Assembly: GCA_009773565.1 (NCBI GenBank)
Contig: WSXY01000001.1
Span: 1-64,000, forward strand
Source of the DNA: Actinomycetota bacterium
GTDB lineage: Bacteria; Actinomycetota; Coriobacteriia; Anaerosomatales; Anaerosomataceae
Direction of reading: 5' to 3'
Length of the DNA stretch: 64,000 bases
Under the pieces are notes generated by a model, which was not told the DNA's origin, ran no database searches, and saw nothing but the letters and a program-made list of their open reading frames with translations. Within the stretch, counting starts at the first letter, position 1. Each line of letters begins with the position of its first letter. The position numbers and the translations under genes are program-made. This document shows positions 1 through 9,611 of the stretch, piece by piece.

Positions 1-102
1 GAGTACTATCGAAGACAAGCCGACGTACACGGATCACCCTGATGGGTGTAGCGCATGTATCTGGACCTGGGTGTCCCATATGTGGTGGACCAGCACATGT
101 TC

Positions 103-131
103 TTGTGACTCTATACTCCTTGATGGATAAT
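103..131 (+). promoter_or_regulatory. Putative sigma-70 promoter for the secreted-protein/ABC operon
   Basis: TTGTGA (103-108) and GATAAT (126-131) are separated by 17 bases. They match the vegetative consensus at 4 of 6 and 5 of 6 positions. The site lies about 185 bases before the first gene of the operon. The rest of 1-316 shows no convincing gene. Confidence 0.4.
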
Positions 132-316
132 TACCCCACGCGGCTATAAGCCAGGTGAGCTGGGGGGCTCTTCTTCGTGCCGTTGGGGGGGGTGTGACTA
201 CGGCGCGACATGGGGACCGCGATTCCAATGTCACTGCTCCACCAGAATGGACCAAGGCTTACGCAGACCGCTCGCATGCCGATTGACCATGCTCGAATAG
301 TCCGAGGGGAACAACC

Positions 317-736
317 ATGCATAAGAAGGCAGTTAGAACAGCGGCTCTAGCCCTGGTGATCATGCTCATGGGTGTGGCGGCCGCGCACGCGGCCGATTCA
401 AGGGTTGGATCCGGCGTGCCGTATTCGTTCGACATCAAGTACAGCGTGATCGGGACCACATACCACACTTTCTACAGTGGCTCCGCGACCGTCACTGGTA
501 AGGCGACTGCCTACAACACCAACACCGGGGGAACAATCACGCCCAAAGGCACGTTCAAAGTAGGTCAGTACCCCGGGGCATCGAGTCCCAACATGCTGGT
601 GACCGGCACGACCAGAACGTGCACGATGACTGGCTGCTGGTCCGGCAGCAGGCGGGTGACGGTCATCCGAACCGATACGGGAGGCTACGATCCGCTATAC
701 ACCGCAATCCGCGGCAGCGGCTACATAAAGCAGTAG
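317..736 (+). CDS. Small secreted protein, possible bacteriocin-like or exporter-linked peptide
   Basis: This 139-residue protein has a classical signal peptide: a basic MHKK start, a hydrophobic stretch at about residues 9-24, and an AHA-A cleavage-like site. The mature part is rich in Gly, Thr, Ser and Tyr and has one Cys pair (CTMTGC), which would suit an extracellular disulfide-bonded beta protein. A GAGGGG ribosome site (304-309) precedes the ATG. It is the first gene of a tight operon with an ABC ATPase seven bases downstream, an FtsX-type permease and a VanZ-like protein. Lactococcin-972-type clusters have the same layout of small secreted protein, large membrane protein and ABC ATPase. 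The sequence similarity I can see to lactococcin 972 is too weak to name it so. A substrate or sensor of the exporter is an alternative role. Confidence 0.7.
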   Translation: MHKKAVRTAALALVIMLMGVAAAHAADSRVGSGVPYSFDIKYSVIGTTYHTFYSGSATVTGKATAYNTNTGGTITPKGTFKVGQYPGASSPNMLVTGTTRTCTMTGCWSGSRRVTVIRTDTGGYDPLYTAIRGSGYIKQ

Positions 737-742
737 CCTGTC

Positions 743-1417
743 ATGACCGGGGTCTCAGTAGTCAGCTGCACAAATGCGTCCAGGAGCTATGGAACAGGAG
801 CTCAATTGACGCATGCGATTCGTGATGTTACAGCCAGTTTTGGTCCGGGCATTCATGTCATCACGGGTCGGAGCGGCTCGGGAAAGACCACTCTCCTGAA
901 CCTACTGGCTGGGCTGGAGACCCCGAGTAGCGGTGAGGTGCGTTACCGAGACACGCAGCTCAGCGGTCTTGACGACGAGGCTCTCAGCGCCATTCGCGCA
1001 CGACAGTTCGGGTTCGTGTTCCAGGACTATAAGCTCGTCAGTGAACTCAACGTCGAGCAGAACATCGCCCTTCCCCTGTTCCTTCAAGGGAAGGGCGATG
1101 TTCATCGCCTGGTGAAGTCAGTGGCGTCGGATCTGGGTGTAGGTGACAAGCTGTCCAGTCTGCCCGCTGAACTCTCCGGAGGTCAACAGCAACGGGTCGC
1201 CATCGCGCGCGCCCTCGTCCATAATCCCGACGTGATCTTCGCCGATGAGCCGACCGGAAACCTCGACGAGGAGACGTCTCACGAAGTGGCTGAGGTGCTT
1301 CTCAAACTGGCAGTGAACTCCGAGAGGACATTGATACTCGTGACCCACGATAGGGATTGGTGTGCGCAGGCCGATCACACATACCTTATGACCGATGCCC
1401 AGCTACGTGTGCTCTAG
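743..1417 (+). CDS. ABC transporter ATP-binding protein (MacB/LolD type)
   Basis: The 224-residue protein has every ABC ATPase motif in order: Walker [10 protein letters not shown] (residues 42-50), a Q-loop FQDY near 93, signature LSGGQQQR near 145, Walker [12 protein letters not shown] near 166, and an H-loop LVTHD near 200. The length and the 'DEPTGNLD' form are typical of the MacB/LolD/FtsE subfamily, which works with FtsX-like permeases. That fits the next gene, which begins directly at this stop codon. It would energise export or release of a substrate such as the upstream secreted protein (inference). No clear Shine-Dalgarno precedes the ATG, so translation may be coupled to the upstream gene. 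Confidence 0.92.
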   Translation: MTGVSVVSCTNASRSYGTGAQLTHAIRDVTASFGPGIHVITGRSGSGKTTLLNLLAGLETPSSGEVRYRDTQLSGLDDEALSAIRARQFGFVFQDYKLVSELNVEQNIALPLFLQGKGDVHRLVKSVASDLGVGDKLSSLPAELSGGQQQRVAIARALVHNPDVIFADEPTGNLDEETSHEVAEVLLKLAVNSERTLILVTHDRDWCAQADHTYLMTDAQLRVL

Positions 1418-3925
1418 TTGGTGCACATCGACGGCGGCTTGGCTGTGCTGAAGATGCGGGGCGTCCTTTCTTGGAGCCGCAGGGACTACTCACGCGCCTT
1501 CGCGGGTGTAGTGTTCCTCGCCGTTCTCCAGGTGAGTCTGGCCTTTCCGCTACTGAGCTCCGTCGCGCACTCTATTCAGGAGAAGAAGGCAGCACTCTAC
1601 GGCGAGCAGCACGCTGTCCTGTTCGGACTCTCCACTGAGGGCGAACTCAGCATCGAAGCTCAGCCTTCCGTGAAGCGAACCGGTCAGTTCACGACATACG
1701 GCCTTTGGGCTAACCCCGTGACCAACAGCGATGTCGTGCTCGGATCCATGGACGCAGTCTCCGCGTCCATGGGGAGAATTGCCGTACGCCAAGGGCGCCT
1801 CCCGATCCGTGAGGGTGAGATTGCACTCGAGGAAGTCGCCCTGCTGCGAGTCTCGGGCAGTTCGTCGCTCGGAACGCGAGTAACCCTCGTGTCGGAGCAA
1901 GGCTCGGAGCGGTCATTCGTGGTTGTGGGAGTCCTCGGCAACTACTCTGGGCAGTGGCAAACCGCATACGATCAAGAACGGGGCGAGAACTCGTTCCCAG
2001 AGGCATTCATCTCTCAAACGGAAGAGATCGGGGCTGGGCAGAAATGCTTGATGCTGCTTCTGGATGAGTATGACGACGAGGCCATCGCGGCTATGGGGAG
2101 ACAAGCGGGCCTGGACGTCTACCATGTGGTACCGAACTGGAAGACCTACGAGATGGATCGCACGGACAGCTTCCTTCGGATTGTGCTGTCCCTGCTCCTC
2201 GTCACCATCGTGGTGTCATCGCCCGTGGCCGTGGCCATGATTTCGCGAGTGCACTTCAGCGCATTTCGCGAGGCATACGATCACATGCGGAGAGTCGGCT
2301 TCAGTAGAACGCAGACTCGCAAGGCGGCCCTTCGCCAACTCCTCAGGCCGGTAGTGATTGGCTCGCTTGCCGGGCTGGCTGTTGGCCTGCCACTCGGCGC
2401 CATCGTGCTGATCACTCTGGACGTTCAAGCGAATGTCATCTCGGTCGTCATCGCAGGCATCATCGGAATCGTCATCGCTGCAGTGAACCTCGCCGCTGCG
2501 TGGTTGGCCTCGAGATACGCCCTGTTTGGCGAATCGCGCACCAGCACTAGCAGAGTGCGTGGCGAATTGCGCGGCCGCATTAGCTCACACCTGGGCCAGC
2601 TCATCTTGCGCGAGGGTTGCTTTCGCATGGTTCCTATGGCCGCCGTGATATCGCTTATCTTCTTCCTGATTGGCCTGGCAAGCCTACAGATCGCAAGTCA
2701 GCTTGAAGCCTCCAGCGAAACGCACAATCCCGACTTCTGGCTCAAGTCGTGGATGTCCGCGAGCTCACAGGACTACGGGGAATTTGAAGTGCTCCAGAAC
2801 AGAACAAGGGTATTCTCAACGGCGGCAATCGGCGCAGTAAGGAGCGCCGAGGGCGTGAGGTCCGTGAGCGCCCTGCCGATGTCCCAGGACACGCGGCTTG
2901 TCCTGGATTCCCAGAGAATGGACTCGTATTGGGACAGCCTTCGATTCGCCTTTGACGACTCCCGTCCCGAGGACGCGTACGCATTCGGGGTACCGGGAGG
3001 GGCAGTTGGTATCCCGGCGCTCGACTACTGCGTGCTCGATGAGGTGCAACTCGCGGACCTCGAAAGGCAGCGGCCCGAGCTGGCCGAGGCCCTTCGCACC
3101 GAGGGGGCTGCTGCGCTGTTCCTTCCTCCTCTCGAGACCGTCGGCGGCTCCCTCACCAACACGTACTTCCGCGTGGGCGATAGCGTGGAGCTGGGCAGGC
3201 TGGAGGCCGTCGGCGCGGGTGATGCCCTACTTCAAGACATCGATGTGGCTACCATTCGATACGTGCACAGCGACTTGGACGTCATCGCAGTGGAGGAGCG
3301 GACCTTCGAGCTGCGGTCGGGGCAGACAGGGCTGCACCCTTACGGCCCGGCTATCGTCATGACGGAGCGGACGATGGAGCAGAAAGGCCTCTTCGGGGGC
3401 TACGGTGAGGTGTCGGTGGACAGCGACACGACCAGCGGCTCAGCATATGAGGCTCTGGCTCATCAGCTGAAGACCCTCGCCGCTGGATCTCCCGATTTCG
3501 GATTCGCCGAACTGAAGGAGATGCGGAAGGCGACCGCCCGATTCTCCCTCGCGCTTGCAGTGGCGATTGGACTACAGTTCCTTTCGGTGACGGTCATCGC
3601 CCTCCTGATCATCTTCCTCGAGGTGCGCCTATCCTTACTTACGAAGCGCAAGACCCTCGGCATCTACCGAACGCTCGGGGCCACTAAGCGCCATGTCACG
3701 CGTGCGTTCATGGCGCAAGCAGCCATGTTCAGCATCATTCCGCCGCTGATTGCAGCGATCGGTCTAGGCTTGTTTCATCCCGGTGTTGTGTTGACTAACG
3801 GCACCGTCATCGGCGTAGCCTTCGTGTGCATGCTCCTGCTCGTGATCGGCTCCCTCACGACGATGCGGGCCTCCCTGGCGGAGTGGCTCAGTGAGTCCAT
3901 CGCCTCCGCGCTCCGAGATACCTAG
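1418..3925 (+). CDS. FtsX-like ABC transporter permease (large, two FtsX domains)
   Basis: This 835-residue membrane protein has an N-terminal transmembrane helix (about residues 28-50) and a large extracytoplasmic domain. A first FtsX-like block with three to four helices lies at about 255-370. A further helix (about 405-425), a second extracytoplasmic domain and a second FtsX block near 705-825 follow. The second block contains the family-like 'KTLGIYRTLGAT' element. The layout is that of two-domain FtsX permeases (lipoprotein, peptide or bacteriocin exporters of the MacB superfamily). TTG at 1418 abuts the ATPase stop codon. GTG 1421 or ATG 1453 (giving MRGVLSWSRR) are alternative starts. 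It should pair with the preceding ATPase; the substrate is unknown. Confidence 0.85.
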   Translation: MVHIDGGLAVLKMRGVLSWSRRDYSRAFAGVVFLAVLQVSLAFPLLSSVAHSIQEKKAALYGEQHAVLFGLSTEGELSIEAQPSVKRTGQFTTYGLWANPVTNSDVVLGSMDAVSASMGRIAVRQGRLPIREGEIALEEVALLRVSGSSSLGTRVTLVSEQGSERSFVVVGVLGNYSGQWQTAYDQERGENSFPEAFISQTEEIGAGQKCLMLLLDEYDDEAIAAMGRQAGLDVYHVVPNWKTYEMDRTDSFLRIVLSLLLVTIVVSSPVAVAMISRVHFSAFREAYDHMRRVGFSRTQTRKAALRQLLRPVVIGSLAGLAVGLPLGAIVLITLDVQANVISVVIAGIIGIVIAAVNLAAAWLASRYALFGESRTSTSRVRGELRGRISSHLGQLILREGCFRMVPMAAVISLIFFLIGLASLQIASQLEASSETHNPDFWLKSWMSASSQDYGEFEVLQNRTRVFSTAAIGAVRSAEGVRSVSALPMSQDTRLVLDSQRMDSYWDSLRFAFDDSRPEDAYAFGVPGGAVGIPALDYCVLDEVQLADLERQRPELAEALRTEGAAALFLPPLETVGGSLTNTYFRVGDSVELGRLEAVGAGDALLQDIDVATIRYVHSDLDVIAVEERTFELRSGQTGLHPYGPAIVMTERTMEQKGLFGGYGEVSVDSDTTSGSAYEALAHQLKTLAAGSPDFGFAELKEMRKATARFSLALAVAIGLQFLSVTVIALLIIFLEVRLSLLTKRKTLGIYRTLGATKRHVTRAFMAQAAMFSIIPPLIAAIGLGLFHPGVVLTNGTVIGVAFVCMLLLVIGSLTTMRASLAEWLSESIASALRDT

Positions 3926-3937
3926 TAGGAGGGTCTG

Positions 3938-4615
3938 ATGGTTCTTGAACCCAGATGGTTCATTGTCGCGGTATCACCGCTTGCACTTGCAGTGGGGATA
4001 GTGGTTGGCGTGCGACGAAGATCCCTCGGCATCGGCACCTCGGTCGCTGCGTTCTCATTCTACTTGACCTGCGTGATTGCCTACACATTCTGCCCGTTCC
4101 CGGTGACCGCTGAGGCGCTTTCCGAGTTTCGCTCATGGCCGATCCTGGCCGACCTGAGCCCCAGCCTCGTGCCCTTCCGCACTATCAGCGCTGCAGTTGG
4201 ACTGCCCTGGCCGGAGAGCATCAGGCAGGTAGGCGGCAATCTCGCTCTCCTACTGCCGTTGGGGGCCGCACTCCCACTGCTGCATCGGCGTTTCGAGATG
4301 CTCGGAAAGACGATGCTGGCGGGAGTCTCCGCATCCCTGGCCGTCGAGGCGATGCAGGGCATCTTCTCACTGTTACTCGGATATCGATACAAAGTCGTAG
4401 ATATCGACGACGTCATCTTGAACACGGCGGGCGTGCTCTTGGGCTACCTGCTCTATCGGTTCACAAGGGCGGTAGCGCCTGGCGTCATTGCATGGCTGCG
4501 AGGCGAGAGTACTTCCGACAGCCGACGGCCAACCTTTCGGGCCACAGCCCTGTGCGCCGACGAGGAAGAGCTGGCCGCGGATCCCGAGGCGACCGACCTC
4601 CCGACGGCCCCCTAG
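3938..4615 (+). CDS. VanZ-like family membrane protein
   Basis: The 225-residue protein has four to five hydrophobic segments. It shows the VanZ arrangement: an early 'FCPFP' turn, 'LVPFRT', 'GNLALLLPLG' and the C-terminal 'DIDDVILNTAGVLLGY' signature. A good ribosome site, GGAGGG (3928-3933), lies four bases before the ATG. VanZ proteins give low-level resistance to teicoplanin or other cell-wall-active compounds by an unknown mechanism. In this operon it may protect the producer from the exported product (inference). The last 45 residues are polar and low complexity. Confidence 0.85.
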   Translation: MVLEPRWFIVAVSPLALAVGIVVGVRRRSLGIGTSVAAFSFYLTCVIAYTFCPFPVTAEALSEFRSWPILADLSPSLVPFRTISAAVGLPWPESIRQVGGNLALLLPLGAALPLLHRRFEMLGKTMLAGVSASLAVEAMQGIFSLLLGYRYKVVDIDDVILNTAGVLLGYLLYRFTRAVAPGVIAWLRGESTSDSRRPTFRATALCADEEELAADPEATDLPTAP

Positions 4616-5003
4616 AACTCCAACCCCGCCACTCGCTCACACACCACACCGGCCCGCTCGAGGAGCGCAGCGGTTGGAAGACCGTGGCGAGCTGCTCGGC
4701 GGACGGCCCACACTCAGGGTCTGCAGCGAGCGCCTCAGCGTACGACGGACCGCTTCACGCGTGTTGGATGTCCCTGGAGCCACCCCGTTTCCGTTGATAT
4801 CTGGAAACCCGGACGCGGCAGCTGAAGGTGTCGCTGCGACGACTGTCGCCGATGCGGGCTGTAGAAGCCCTCGATGTGGCGGAAGATCGCGAACCTCGCC
4901 TCGCCTTTATCAGATTCCCGACTTCGCTTGCATGCGGCCAACGGGGCGCGCGACGCCCAACAGCCAGAAGGAAGTTGAGGGCAACGGGGCAGCCAGTGCA
5001 GTC
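4616..5003. other. Non-coding stretch before the dispersed repeat
   Basis: About 390 bases follow the VanZ-like gene without a supportable gene. All open frames here lack ribosome sites and protein-like composition. No clear terminator was found. It leads directly into the 344-bp dispersed repeat. Confidence 0.5.
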
Positions 5004-5347
5004 GGGCAACAAACCGGGCAACAACTCAGTCGAGGCCGATTCTGGGCACAAGGGACTGCTATTCGGCTGCAGCGAGGCATCTACACCCCCTCTGAGCTGC
5101 GCCTTTACCTCACACCCGCCCTCAGCCCAAAGACATTTGTAGCCCGATTTCACGCTCGAAATCGGGCTACTCAGGCCTCTGACCTGCGGTCTTATGGTGC
5201 CCCCAAGGGAATTCGAATCCTGATTGTGCTTGTGACTATTGGGACTCGTTGGTACTCGATGGTACAGCAGAGCTGCGGCGAGTCCCAAGAGGTACCAACG
5301 AGTACCAACAAGTACCAGGTATTTGGGCGACAAATCGGGCGACAAAT
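5004..5347 (+). repeat. 344-bp dispersed repeat, copy 1 (attachment-site-like)
   Basis: This segment matches 34603-34947 almost base for base over its whole length and a 60-bp part of it at 9013-9075. It holds, in order: a GGGCAACAAA-type end; a perfect 13-bp hairpin (5139-5151 with 5158-5170, 6-base loop); a sequence reading on the minus strand like the T-loop-to-CCA end of a tRNA (TTCGAATTCCC... CACCA, about 5203-5227); and then iterated GTACCAAC(G/A)A motifs (5292-5318) with an inverted partner TTGGTACTCG at 5249-5258. A tRNA 3' end plus arm-type direct repeats is the layout of an integrase attachment region. That reading is inference; the duplication is seen directly. Confidence 0.75.
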
Positions 5348-5393
5348 GAGCCGGCAATTTGGCGACATGAGCTGTCGCCGAACCCGGCGCGTT

Positions 5394-7433
5394 TCACTGG
5401 CTCCCCTTGACCTTCAGCGTCCGCGCGTTGATGGCCACGATGATCGTGGATGCGGACATCAGCACCCCGCCGATTGCCGGGCTGAGCAGGATACCAGCGC
5501 CAGCCAAGACGCCCGCCGCCAGTGGTATGGCGATGACGTTGTACCCGGTGGCCCACACGAGGTTCTGCACCATCTTGCCGTAGGTCGCGCGGGCGAGCGC
5601 GATGACGGTCGGGATGTCGCCGGGGTTGCTTCGGACGAGAACCACGTCGGCGGTGGCTACCGCCACGTCGGTTCCGGCGCCGATGGCAATCCCGACGTCG
5701 GCCGAGGCGAGCGCGGGCGCATCGTTCACGCCGTCGCCAACCATCGCGACGACCTTGCCTTCCGAGCGGACCCTCAGAATCGTGGCTGCTTTCTCCGCGG
5801 GTAGGACCTCGGCGAAGAAGCGCTTGATGCCCAGCTCAGTCGCCACTCTCTCGGCGACAACTGAGTTGTCACCAGTCAGCATGATGGGCTCGATGCCCAT
5901 CTCGATGAGCCGGCGCACGGTCTCTGCGGACTCGGGTCGGATGATGTCGGATAGTGAGATGGCTCCCACCAGGGCGTCGTCGACGAGCACGAAAACCACG
6001 GTCCTGCCGCCAGCTGTGAGCGTCGCGACGCCGACCGGCAAGACGATTCCGGATGCCGCGAGGTGGCCCGGGCTGACGACCTGCACCTCGCGTCCACCGA
6101 CGGTGCCTCGAGCACCCTTTCCGGGGATAGCCGCAAACCCTTCTACTGGCCGCTTGGAGGCAGCAGCATCCGCGATCGCCCGTGCGATCGGGTGCTCCGA
6201 GAGCTCCTCGACGGAGCCCGCGAGGGCAAGAATCTCGTCGCGGTCGATGTCAGCGAACGTCGTGACATCCTCGACGCCGAAGCGTCCCAGCGTCAGCGTG
6301 CCGGTCTTGTCGAAGATGACGGCATCGATCAGCCGAGCGTTCTCGAACGCCATGCGGTTGCGGACAAGCAGGCCGCTCGCGGCCCCTCGGGCCGTCGATA
6401 CAGCTACGACGAGAGGGATCGCCAAGCCGAGTGCGTGTGGACACGCGATGACCATGACGGTGACGGCCCGCTCCATCGCGAACGCCAGCGACTCGCCCAG
6501 CGCCAGCCATACGCCGAACGTGGAGGCACCACCCACCAGCGCCACGATCGTGAGCCACATGGCAGCGCGGTCCGCGAGGTCCTGCGTCTTTGACTTGGAC
6601 TGCTGCGCCTCACGCACCAGATCGATGACCTGGGAGAGGAACGACTCGGCACCCGTCCGCGTCACGGCGACGACCAAAGCGCCCTCACCGTTCACAGCAC
6701 CGCCGATAACCGGATCTCCCACAGACTTCGAAGCCGGGACGGACTCGCCCGTGAGCATCGACTCGTTGACGGCAGAAGCGCCTTCAATGACGGAGCCATC
6801 GGCGGGAATCTTCTCGCCCGGCCGAACGAGGACCTGATCGCCCGGCTGCAGCTGGTCGAGCGCCACGTCGGTGGTGCTGCCATCGTCATTGCGACGGTGA
6901 GCTTGCGATGGCATCAGCTTCGCGAGCGATTCGAGAGCCTTGGAGGCCTCCCCGACCGAGCGCATCTCGATCCAGTGCCCGAGCAGCATGATGTCGATGA
7001 GCGTGGCGAGTTCCCAGAAGAACGGCATGCCCTCAAGGCCGAAGACCGTCGCCGCACTGTAGAAGTAAGCGACGCTGATGGCGACCGCGACCAGCGTCAT
7101 CATGCCGGGCTTGCGGTCGCGCAGTTCTCGCACGAAACCCTTGAGGAACGGCATCCCGCCGTAGATGTAGAGGAAGGTGGAGAGTCCTAGCAGAATCCAA
7201 TCCGCCCCAGGAACGTTCACGATGCGTCCGCCGGGGACGAACGGTAGCCCAGGTGAGATCAGAATGACCGGGACGGTGACTGCGAGGCTTATCCAGAAAC
7301 GGCGTCGAAAGTCCGCTACAGAATGGCCTTCGTGTCGACCCTCCGAATGCTCCTCGTGACTGGACGCTTCCGCCTTTGGGCCGGCATGTGCTCCATGCGC
7401 GTCCGTATCTGCCTGAGCCAAATTGTCCTCCAT
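5394..7433 (-). CDS. copB: P1B-type copper-translocating ATPase, CPH (CopB-like) class
   Basis: The 679-residue pump has a His-rich N-tail (about residues 10-40, many His/Glu) in place of HMA domains. The actuator TGES follows, then the ion-binding CPH motif (ACPHALG, about 329-335), the phosphorylation loop DKTGTLT (about 372) and [10 protein letters not shown] (about 562). The CPH triad marks the P1B-3 subgroup, linked to export of Cu(II)/Cu(I) or silver, rather than CPC CopA. I chose ATG 7433 because GGAG lies nine bases upstream and the His-rich tail follows; longer in-frame starts have no support. It is the last gene of a minus-strand operon with a SHOCT and a DUF305 protein, a common copper-resistance grouping. 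The stop lies next to the dispersed repeat. Confidence 0.92.
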   Translation of the reverse strand: MEDNLAQADTDAHGAHAGPKAEASSHEEHSEGRHEGHSVADFRRRFWISLAVTVPVILISPGLPFVPGGRIVNVPGADWILLGLSTFLYIYGGMPFLKGFVRELRDRKPGMMTLVAVAISVAYFYSAATVFGLEGMPFFWELATLIDIMLLGHWIEMRSVGEASKALESLAKLMPSQAHRRNDDGSTTDVALDQLQPGDQVLVRPGEKIPADGSVIEGASAVNESMLTGESVPASKSVGDPVIGGAVNGEGALVVAVTRTGAESFLSQVIDLVREAQQSKSKTQDLADRAAMWLTIVALVGGASTFGVWLALGESLAFAMERAVTVMVIACPHALGLAIPLVVAVSTARGAASGLLVRNRMAFENARLIDAVIFDKTGTLTLGRFGVEDVTTFADIDRDEILALAGSVEELSEHPIARAIADAAASKRPVEGFAAIPGKGARGTVGGREVQVVSPGHLAASGIVLPVGVATLTAGGRTVVFVLVDDALVGAISLSDIIRPESAETVRRLIEMGIEPIMLTGDNSVVAERVATELGIKRFFAEVLPAEKAATILRVRSEGKVVAMVGDGVNDAPALASADVGIAIGAGTDVAVATADVVLVRSNPGDIPTVIALARATYGKMVQNLVWATGYNVIAIPLAAGVLAGAGILLSPAIGGVLMSASTIIVAINARTLKVKGSQ

Positions 7434-7437
7434 CCGG

Positions 7438-7722
7438 CTACGCTCCGAGCGCACGCATGATCTCGTCGTACTCCTGTGTCGTGATCTCACCGCTCGCACA
7501 CCTGCGCTTGGCGATGGCCACGGCTTCGTCATGGCCAACCGCTCCCGGAGGCAATGTCCCTCCGCCGGCGGTCGGATGATGCGTCGAGGCTCGCACCGCC
7601 CAGATGATAAGAAGCGCAATCCCGCCGATGACCAGTGCGCCGAAGAAGAACATGAGCAACGCACCAAACCAGCCGTAACCACCCATCATGTCGTAGCCGT
7701 AGCTGTATCCCGGACCCATCAT
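7438..7722 (-). CDS. SHOCT domain-containing small membrane protein
   Basis: The 94-residue protein has a Met/Gly/Tyr-rich N-terminus ([17 protein letters not shown]), one transmembrane helix (about residues 17-42) and a C-terminal SHOCT motif ([19 protein letters not shown]). SHOCT is a short oligomerisation domain. Met-rich versions often sit beside copper ATPases. An AAAGGAG site lies ten bases upstream of the start, and the gene ends four bases before copB, so the two are probably co-translated. The function beyond accessory metal handling is unknown. Confidence 0.85.
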   Translation of the reverse strand: MMGPGYSYGYDMMGGYGWFGALLMFFFGALVIGGIALLIIWAVRASTHHPTAGGGTLPPGAVGHDEAVAIAKRRCASGEITTQEYDEIMRALGA

Positions 7723-7765
7723 GGTGCGTTCAGCTCCTTTGGTTGTCAGGTGCCGATTCCGAAGA

Positions 7766-8344
7766 TCAGCGCCCGTACCACTCGTCGTACCAGGTCTGCA
7801 TCTTGTCGATCTCCGTGCTTTGCGCCTCGATGATTGATGACGTAAGTTCACGCATCTCAGACCTGCCGGACGCACCGCCAGCCATTCGCGACATCATGAT
7901 CGCAGTCTGGTGGTGGGGGATCATCGCCTCGATGAACGCCTTGTCAAACGGCACAGCGACCTCGAGGTCGGCCATGCTGATGGCGCCCGAGCCCATCATA
8001 CCACCCATCATCGAGGATGGGCTACCGACATCAGGGACACCGGCGCCGAACCACTCTCGGTACCAGGTCCGCATCTGATCGTTCTCGGCAGTCTGAGTCC
8101 GCTTGATGTCCGCTGCGAGCTGTTTGATTTCCGGATGCTCGGCACGCGTGAGCGCCAGTTCCGCCATCGCGATCGCGTCGTCGTGGTGGGGGATCATCTG
8201 TTCGATGAACATCGCGTCCATACCGCTCGCGGGTGTTGTTCCAGCAGGGACGACAGGCTGGAGGAACGCTGTGGTCACGATGATGCCAATCAGACCGACA
8301 ACAACGAGGCCCGCAGCCACCATCGGAATAGCTACCTTGCGCAT
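7766..8344 (-). CDS. DUF305 family protein
   Basis: The 192-residue protein has an N-terminal membrane anchor or signal (about residues 7-30) and two DUF305 ferritin-like repeats, each with a 'MIPHH' motif (MIPHHDDAI and MIPHHQTAIMM). The paired His and Met residues are the conserved putative metal ligands of the family, which is common in copper and silver resistance loci. A GGGAGGG ribosome site precedes the ATG. It is the first gene of the operon that continues into the SHOCT protein and CopB. Confidence 0.88.
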   Translation of the reverse strand: MRKVAIPMVAAGLVVVGLIGIIVTTAFLQPVVPAGTTPASGMDAMFIEQMIPHHDDAIAMAELALTRAEHPEIKQLAADIKRTQTAENDQMRTWYREWFGAGVPDVGSPSSMMGGMMGSGAISMADLEVAVPFDKAFIEAMIPHHQTAIMMSRMAGGASGRSEMRELTSSIIEAQSTEIDKMQTWYDEWYGR

Positions 8345-8622
8345 GTGCCCACCCTCCCTTGAGGAGTCAGTACTGGTCGCCGCCGAAGGGTACGGATACA
8401 GCGACCATACGTTTCACGCCGACGAGCAGCGTGACCACAGCCCCAGTCATGAGCGTCTTGTTCTTCATGCTGGGATACCCTAACGACGCCTCCACGAGAC
8501 ACAGGCCAAACCGAGAGCCGAACTACCGCAGTGCTCGGCCGGAGACGTTCGTGCGGTGAGAGGGTACTATCCCAGGGGGGGCTTGACCCTCACATTCGTC
8601 CGCTGGAATTGGGAGGAACGCG

Positions 8623-8838
8623 ATGTCCGACCAGGTCCTCATGCTGGTGCTACTAGTCAGCGGCCTGATGCTGGCTGCCGGGATTACCTTTCAACTTGTT
8701 ACGGGGATGCGCATGCACCGTCCAGAATCACAGTCGCGCAGGAAGTCGCACAAGGTGATCGGCTACTCGGTCATGACCCTGAGCCTGCTCCATCTGCCGT
8801 TCGGGATACTCGATTTCGTGGAAGTGTTCATGAAGTAG
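8623..8838 (+). CDS. Small two-helix membrane protein, unknown function
   Basis: The 71-residue protein is preceded by GGGAGG nine bases before the ATG. It has two hydrophobic helices (about residues 5-26 and 46-68) separated by a basic, His-containing loop. I do not recognise a family. It is divergent from the copper operon on the left and could belong to the same regulon (inference). The 278-base divergent region contains the imperfect palindrome GGGTACTATCCC (8564-8575), which could be a metal-sensor site, but this is weak. Confidence 0.6.
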   Translation: MSDQVLMLVLLVSGLMLAAGITFQLVTGMRMHRPESQSRRKSHKVIGYSVMTLSLLHLPFGILDFVEVFMK

Positions 8839-9012
8839 CTCCCGTAGACGATTCCGTCTCCACGTCGAACCCGCCGCACGAATCGCGGCTACGATGGTTT
8901 CCTCGGCGACGAGATTCTCATTGAACATCACCGAGGTCGTGCCGCCCGAGAGCGCCGCCGTCACACTCACTACTCCGGGAAGCCCTCCAACCGCCTTCTC
9001 CATCTGTGATTA
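8828..9012 (-). pseudogene. Broken HMA metal-binding protein (5' truncated and frameshifted)
   Basis: On the minus strand the reading starts inside an HMA fold (MEKAVGGLPGVVSVTAAL...). It lacks the usual first strand with its CxxC motif, because the upstream part is replaced by the dispersed repeat at 9013. Near the end, 'AAIRAAG' is followed by a frame change. Inserting one T after GGT restores GFDVETESSTGATS and a TGA at 8828-8830. So there are two independent lesions. Intact relatives are at 15919, 21959 and 33452. Confidence 0.7.
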
Positions 9013-9075
9013 TGCCACCCCACTTTGGGCAACAAATCGGGCAGAACTCAGCCGAACGCCGATTCCGAGCCACAG
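9013..9075 (+). repeat. Dispersed repeat, short copy 3
   Basis: CACTTTGGGCAACAAATCGG and the following AACTCAG(C/T)CGAACGCCGATTCC match the left end of the repeat at 34596-34660. The copy sits exactly between two broken genes that both point away from it on the minus strand, so it marks a deletion or excision scar. Confidence 0.65.
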
Positions 9076-9517
9076 GGAGCGTCTGGAAGTTCACGATGTT
9101 CAGCAGCGCCGTTTCAACCAGCTGACACTCGGCTATGGGTCCCGTCACGCGCAGCAGCGGCTCGTTCGGGAAGACGATCGTGCCCTCGGGGATGGCGAGC
9201 GCGGCGCAGGTGAATTGGAACCCGCGGAGCCACGAGAGGAACTCGGGCGAGAACAGCGGCGTGTCGCCGCGACCGGTGAGCGTGGCGAGATACGCGGTGT
9301 CCTCGTCAGTGAAGTGCAGGTTCTCGAGGTACTCGATCGCCTGCGCGAGACCGCAGGCCACGGTGCAGCCGCCGTCGAAGGGGTTGCCGCGGAAGTACAG
9401 GTGGAAGCACCCGTCGGTGCCCGTGATGCCCGACTTCCAGTACGTGTAGGCCATGGTGAGCTGGCAGAGGTCGGTGAGCATGGCCGACGGTGGCCGGGGA
9501 CCTCCCGGATATCCCAT
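9076..9517 (-). pseudogene. pncB: Nicotinate phosphoribosyltransferase, 3' truncated
   Basis: From ATG 9517 (GGAGGAGG just upstream) the frame encodes about 147 residues that match the N-terminus of nicotinate phosphoribosyltransferase. It has 'LLTDL-QLTMAY'-type (here MLTDLCQLTMAYTYW), 'GNPFDGGCTVACGL' and 'LVETALLNIVNFQTL'. At about 9076 the reading passes into the dispersed repeat and the rest of the roughly 400-residue enzyme is missing. The remaining stub lacks the phosphoribosyl-pyrophosphate site and should be inactive in NAD salvage. Confidence 0.85.
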
Positions 9518-9611
9518 GCCTCCTCCTGGCCCTGGCGTGCTCCAAAGCATACCAGGCAGGAACACACCTCTTGACGAACATATGACGCGGGCGTAGTGTC
9601 CGCATAGTACC

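Noticed and set aside
2898-3362. Second plus-strand frame inside the FtsX-like permease
   Set aside because: Arg/Ser-rich shadow frame within a continuous permease reading frame.
5139-5318. Possible CRISPR because of iterated GTACCAAC units
   Set aside because: Units are only 8-11 bases, adjacent without spacers of constant length, and no cas genes are near. They look like recombinase arm sites.
4488-5804. Plus-strand frame of 438 codons across the VanZ end, repeat and copB end
   Set aside because: It crosses two unrelated genes and the dispersed repeat, has no ribosome site and shows no protein-like segment.
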